Below, one piece after another: positions 6,929-10,240 of a stretch of DNA of 10,240 nt. Both the position numbers and the translations under genes were made by a program. The DNA is taken from the NCBI GenBank assembly GCA_013695975.1, contig JACCZL010000706.1, forward strand, positions 1 through 10,240, in the 5' to 3' direction. Within the stretch, counting starts at the first letter, position 1; each line of letters starts with the position of its first letter. This DNA is from Chloroflexota bacterium. Lineage in GTDB: Bacteria > Chloroflexota > UBA6077 > JACCZL01. The notes beneath the pieces were generated by a model. That model made no database searches and had not been told where the DNA came from. It saw only the letters and a program-made list of their open reading frames with translations.

Positions 6929-7165
6929 TCAGCTCCGATGCGTCAACGTCGCGCCGACGGGGGTCATCCCGACCGTCGAGTCGGAGTCGCTCATCTCGGT
7001 GGCCATCGCTGCACACTCGAGCAGCCCACCCACTTCATCCGACTCCTGCGCGCTCAGCGGTGGGCTCAGCGTCGGCTCGACGCGGACCGCTAAGTCGAGT
7101 GCCTCCGGGCCTCGACCCGCCGCAACCAGTTCCCCGACTCGGTTGACGTATTCATCCGCCGTCAT
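6929..7165 (-). CDS. 78-residue hypothetical protein paired with the metallopeptidase-like gene
   Basis: Function not recognised. The first 55 or so residues look helical: MTADEYVNRVGELVAAGR, then EALDLAVRVEPTL, then SAQESDEVGGLLECAAMATE. The tail is Ser/Thr-rich and probably disordered. The helical half resembles a short two- or three-helix TPR-like unit. The ATG at 7165 overlaps the end of the metallopeptidase-like gene by 14 bp and is preceded by GGAGGA about 9 nt upstream, so the two are very likely co-translated. Codon usage looks normal for the window. Roles as regulator, inhibitor or partner of the peptidase are all possible; none is shown by the sequence. Confidence 0.65.
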   Translation of the reverse strand: MTADEYVNRVGELVAAGRGPEALDLAVRVEPTLSPPLSAQESDEVGGLLECAAMATEMSDSDSTVGMTPVGATLTHRS

Positions 7166-7973
7166 CGAAGGCTGTCCTCCACACCCGCATCATAGCATCC
7201 TCGTCCGGCGAACCGCGGGCCCGAGCGAGTTGGAAGTGCATGTCTGCGAGTGCGCCAAGCTTCGCGCGTTGGCGACTCATCAGCGCTCTTCCCGTCCGCT
7301 CCCGTCGTAACTCGTCCACGGTATTGGCAAACGAAGCTCGCACGCCCCCCAGTGGCGATTGCCAGAGCCCCCGCCAGAGCCGCTCGACATCGGTGTCGAT
7401 GGTTCGCGCCACGGCTCTGTACGCGATCACGTAATAGTGGTACGACGCCTCGATCGGATCCAAACCGGCCCGGTCGCGCACGACGAGCCGCGCCAGCCCT
7501 TCAGCCAGTCCCTCTTCGTACCCAGGCCATTGCGCATACTCTCGGCGGTATGACGCCAGGCGGGGATGACGCCCATGGAGCGACTCATGAACCCACGTCC
7601 GAAACGTGGTATCCGGTCCTCTGGGCTCGCGGAGCAATTCGCGGATGCGGTCGCCAAAGAGCAATAGCGTGCAATCGGGATCTTTTCGCCCGTACGGGCC
7701 CGGCCCGCCTTCGACGAGCAGGCGACGGATCGGGCCTCGCGGCAGACCCAAGGCGCGGAGCCCCGCGACAACCGCTCGGTCCACGCGAGCCACGGCCTCT
7801 CTCCCCGCCGCGTCGTCGTCCGCGAGGACGTCTACAATCGCCTGGATTGCTCTCCGTCGCTCCGACGCATCGCTCCACAGGCGCAGAGCATCCCCATGCA
7901 GCGCTCGTAGCTCAGGCGCCAAGGCCGGATCGTACCTGGGTGTCGTGTGCTCTCCCCCGTTGCAGATCTGCAC
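7152..7973 (-). CDS. HExxH zinc-metallopeptidase-like protein of unknown role
   Basis: A soluble 273-residue protein with no signal peptide or membrane segment. Residues 127-133 read TWVHESLH-type, with the zinc-protease motif HESLH at 129-133. About 20-25 residues later GYEEGLAEGLARL (151-163) offers E153, E154 or E158 as the third ligand, as in gluzincins. The N-terminal half is helical and rich in Arg/Asp. It starts with GTG at 7973, 24 bp after the livF stop, so it is probably transcribed with livF although unrelated to transport. No clear Shine-Dalgarno precedes the GTG. Downstream it overlaps the 78-residue gene. The gene pair sits between two livF tails, suggesting it arrived as a unit. 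Peptidase activity is inferred from the motif only. Confidence 0.7.
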   Translation of the reverse strand: MQICNGGEHTTPRYDPALAPELRALHGDALRLWSDASERRRAIQAIVDVLADDDAAGREAVARVDRAVVAGLRALGLPRGPIRRLLVEGGPGPYGRKDPDCTLLLFGDRIRELLREPRGPDTTFRTWVHESLHGRHPRLASYRREYAQWPGYEEGLAEGLARLVVRDRAGLDPIEASYHYYVIAYRAVARTIDTDVERLWRGLWQSPLGGVRASFANTVDELRRERTGRALMSRQRAKLGALADMHFQLARARGSPDEDAMMRVWRTAFDDGG

Positions 7974-7997
7974 ATAACCGACGTCTATCGAGGATGT

Positions 7998-8792
<795 letters not shown>

Positions 8793-8809
8793 GGCGGCTC
8801 CTCGGCGAT

Positions 8810-8905
8810 GTAGGGGCGCGATCGATTGCGCCCGCCCCTTGCGCGCGCGGACGCTATCAATCGCGCCCCGCCTGCGCGAGCGGGCGCGATGAATCGCGCC
8901 CCTAC
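8810..8905. repeat. compound palindromic repeat between livK and livF
   Basis: The outer arms 8810-8834 and 8881-8905 are near-perfect inverted copies: the outer 13 bases (GTAGGGGCGCGAT) and inner 6 (CGCCCG) match, and only the centre differs. Each arm is itself a small hairpin (GGGCGCGAT...ATCGCGCCC type). A third related unit, ATCAATCGCGCCCCG, lies between them. Such elements are typical dispersed intergenic repeats. Transcribed from livK, the element would form a strong structure just after its stop codon. That could stabilise livK mRNA or reduce read-through into livF. It shares CCTACGGAT with the repeat at the left edge. Confidence 0.8.
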
Positions 8906-8917
8906 GGATTGGGCTGG

Positions 8918-10117
8918 CTACTGCGCCTTGATGTACTCGGAGACGGCGACCCAGCGGTTGTCCTTGGCGTCGGACTTGTAGACCTTGGTCGAGACGTTGC
9001 CCTTGTGGGACTTCTCGCTGAAGGTGATCGGCGCGGTGACGCCGCCGGTGTCGTAGTCCTTGAGGGTCTCGAGCGCCTTCTTGAGGTTCTCGCCGGTGAT
9101 GGCTCCGTCGACCCGGTTGACGCCCTCGAGCATCACCTTCATCGTCACCCAGCCCTGCACGTAGTTGACCGGCAAGGTCTTCCAGTTGACGCTCTTCCTT
9201 TCGTTGAAGTCCTTGATCTCCTTGTGGCCGGGCTTGTCCTCGTCGAGGAAGGCGAATGCCCCCGCCCCGAGCATGCCGTCGGCTGCCTCGCCGCCGACCT
9301 TCAGCGTCGTCTCGCCGATGCCCCAGTTGACCGTCCCAAGGGTGGACTTCAGGCCGGCCGTCCGCGCGCCCTTCGCCCCCACCGCGGTCGGCGCGGCGAC
9401 GTTGTTGAAGATGAGCAGGTCCGGCTCGTTACTCTTCAGCGGCAGCATCTGCGGCGCCAGGTCCGGCGCGCCGCCCGGCATGATCACGTCCTCACCAAAC
9501 TCGACGCCGATCGTCTTGCCATAGGCCTTGCTGTCCTCGATCGGCGAGCGCCCGAACGGCGAGTCGTGGACGACAAACTGGACCCGCGGCGCGCGCGACT
9601 CCTTCCAGTTGTCCTTGAAGTACTTGAGCAGGATCTTGCCCTGGTCCGAATAGGTCGCGCCGATCATAAAGTTGTACGGTGTGGCATTGACGTCCGCGAT
9701 CAGCGGCTCGGCGTAGGAGGCCGACAGGAACGGGATCTTGTCCTGGGTCACCTTCGGCCGCAGGGCCTCGGAGTCGCCGGTCCCCCAGGCCATGATCGCA
9801 ACCACCTTGTCCTGGTTGACGTAGCGGTTGTACAGCTCCTCGGCACGCGGAACCTTGTACTCGTAATCCTCGGCGATCAAGTTGATCTGGCGGCCCTTGA
9901 TGCCGCCCTGCCCGTTGATGAACTCGACATAGTCCCGCTCGGCCTGGCAGTACGGCACGCCGACGTCCGCTGTTGCGCCGGTCAGGTCGCAGAGCGCTCC
10001 GATCTTGATTGGCGAGGTGTCCTTGGCCGACGATGGCGCGCCCCCGCCCCCTGAACAGGCCCCTAGCGCCAGGGCCACCACCACCAGCAGCGACGGTACG
10101 ATGAGTCTGGTTCTCAT
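8918..10117 (-). CDS. LivK-type ABC substrate-binding lipoprotein
   Basis: Captures the ligand outside the membrane for the Liv/HAAT-type importer. The 399 residues begin with a lipoprotein signal: MRTR, a hydrophobic core, then the lipobox LGAC, with lipidated Cys at residue 20. A Gly/Ser linker follows. The mature protein is a periplasmic-binding fold of the Peripla_BP_6 type, with the classic opening IKIGALCDLTG and FINGQGGIKGRQINLIAEDYE-like text, then the AIMAWGTGDSEALRP ligand-lobe segment and PFLSASYAEPL. ATG 10117 has a strong AGGAGGAG 3 nt upstream (10121-10128). It lies upstream of livF; the permease genes are not in the window. Ligand identity cannot be read here. Confidence 0.94.
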   Translation of the reverse strand: MRTRLIVPSLLVVVALALGACSGGGGAPSSAKDTSPIKIGALCDLTGATADVGVPYCQAERDYVEFINGQGGIKGRQINLIAEDYEYKVPRAEELYNRYVNQDKVVAIMAWGTGDSEALRPKVTQDKIPFLSASYAEPLIADVNATPYNFMIGATYSDQGKILLKYFKDNWKESRAPRVQFVVHDSPFGRSPIEDSKAYGKTIGVEFGEDVIMPGGAPDLAPQMLPLKSNEPDLLIFNNVAAPTAVGAKGARTAGLKSTLGTVNWGIGETTLKVGGEAADGMLGAGAFAFLDEDKPGHKEIKDFNERKSVNWKTLPVNYVQGWVTMKVMLEGVNRVDGAITGENLKKALETLKDYDTGGVTAPITFSEKSHKGNVSTKVYKSDAKDNRWVAVSEYIKAQ

Positions 10118-10120
10118 AGT

Positions 10121-10128
10121 CTCCTCCT
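10121..10128 (-). promoter_or_regulatory. strong ribosome binding site of the livK-type gene
   Basis: AGGAGGAG on the minus strand ends 3 nt before the ATG (5 nt from the AGGAGG core). It is the best Shine-Dalgarno in the window and fixes the start of the binding-protein gene, which is usually the most highly expressed member of such clusters. Confidence 0.8.
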
Positions 10129-10209
10129 ACGTGCAGGATTCTGGGGTTTCGCGACGCTTTCCGACATACGCGTGTGCGGGCTGGCGCGGCACTGTACCGC
10201 GACCGTGAG

Positions 10210-10240
10210 GGAGCGGCCTTCGTCAGCCCGAGGCCGCTCC
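10210..10240. terminator. hairpin at the right edge, possible terminator of the upstream gene
   Basis: GGAGCGGCCT (10210-10219) and AGGCCGCTCC (10231-10240) form a perfect 10-bp stem with an 11-nt loop. It lies about 90 bp upstream of the livK-type start and has no T-run on the minus-strand side. It could end a gene located beyond the window, or be another dispersed hairpin. The space between it and the livK-type ribosome site (10131-10209) holds no gene, and I recognise no clear promoter there. Confidence 0.4.

Noticed and set aside
6772..7973. Prophage or integrative element proper
   Set aside because: The livF-tail duplication fits integration, but no integrase, transposase, structural phage gene or tRNA site is present, so only the scar is claimed.
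8909..10054. Long plus-strand open frame (381 codons) opposite the livK-type gene
   Set aside because: Antisense shadow of a well-supported lipoprotein gene. The translation is a low-complexity Val/Leu/Asp/Arg mix with no motif.

Overview
This is a GC-rich bacterial window. Every gene I can support is read on the minus strand, so transcription runs from about 10.1 kb down to 0.1 kb. The best guess for the host is a Chloroflexota bacterium (Thermomicrobia-like) or a similar high-GC lineage. The reasons are the livK/livF/PaaK-like cluster, the adjacent mtaB and HIT genes, a lipobox signal peptide, and short GC-rich palindromic repeats of the 'GTAGGGGCGCGAT' type. This placement is inference; nothing in the window fixes the taxonomy.

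Layout in transcription order. (1) 10117-8918 encodes a LivK-type lipoprotein that binds substrate for a branched-chain amino acid/amide/aromatic acid ABC importer. (2) 8905-8810 is a compound palindromic repeat. (3) 8792-7998 encodes LivF, the second ATPase of that importer; livG, livH and livM are not here and may lie beyond the right edge. (4) 7973-7152 and 7165-6929 are an overlapping pair: an HExxH metallopeptidase-like protein and a 78-residue partner of unknown function. (5) 6866-6772 is a second, decayed copy of the livF 3' end, so the pair in (4) is bracketed by two livF tails. (6) 6883-5420 and 5168-3387 are two polytopic membrane proteins. The second looks like a GT-C glycosyltransferase. 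Between them (5419-5180) lies what looks like the C-terminal remnant of another membrane protein. (7) 3228-1909 encodes a PaaK-like adenylate-forming enzyme of the kind usually found beside liv genes. It overlaps mtaB (1918-455, tRNA t6A37 methylthiotransferase), which overlaps a HIT hydrolase gene (482-138).

Reading the layout: a transport-plus-CoA-activation locus (liv genes and the PaaK-like enzyme) appears to have been split by about 4.7 kb of accessory DNA carrying the metallopeptidase pair and the membrane proteins. The duplicated livF tail is the scar that suggests this. The paaK-mtaB-HIT block is tightly packed and probably translationally coupled. mtaB carries a dispersed palindromic repeat inserted in frame in its C-terminal TRAM region.

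I see no tRNA, rRNA, CRISPR array, transposase or integrase. The most unusual items are the livF-tail duplication around the metallopeptidase pair, the repeat-derived peptide inside MtaB, and the short leader ORF ahead of the PaaK-like gene.
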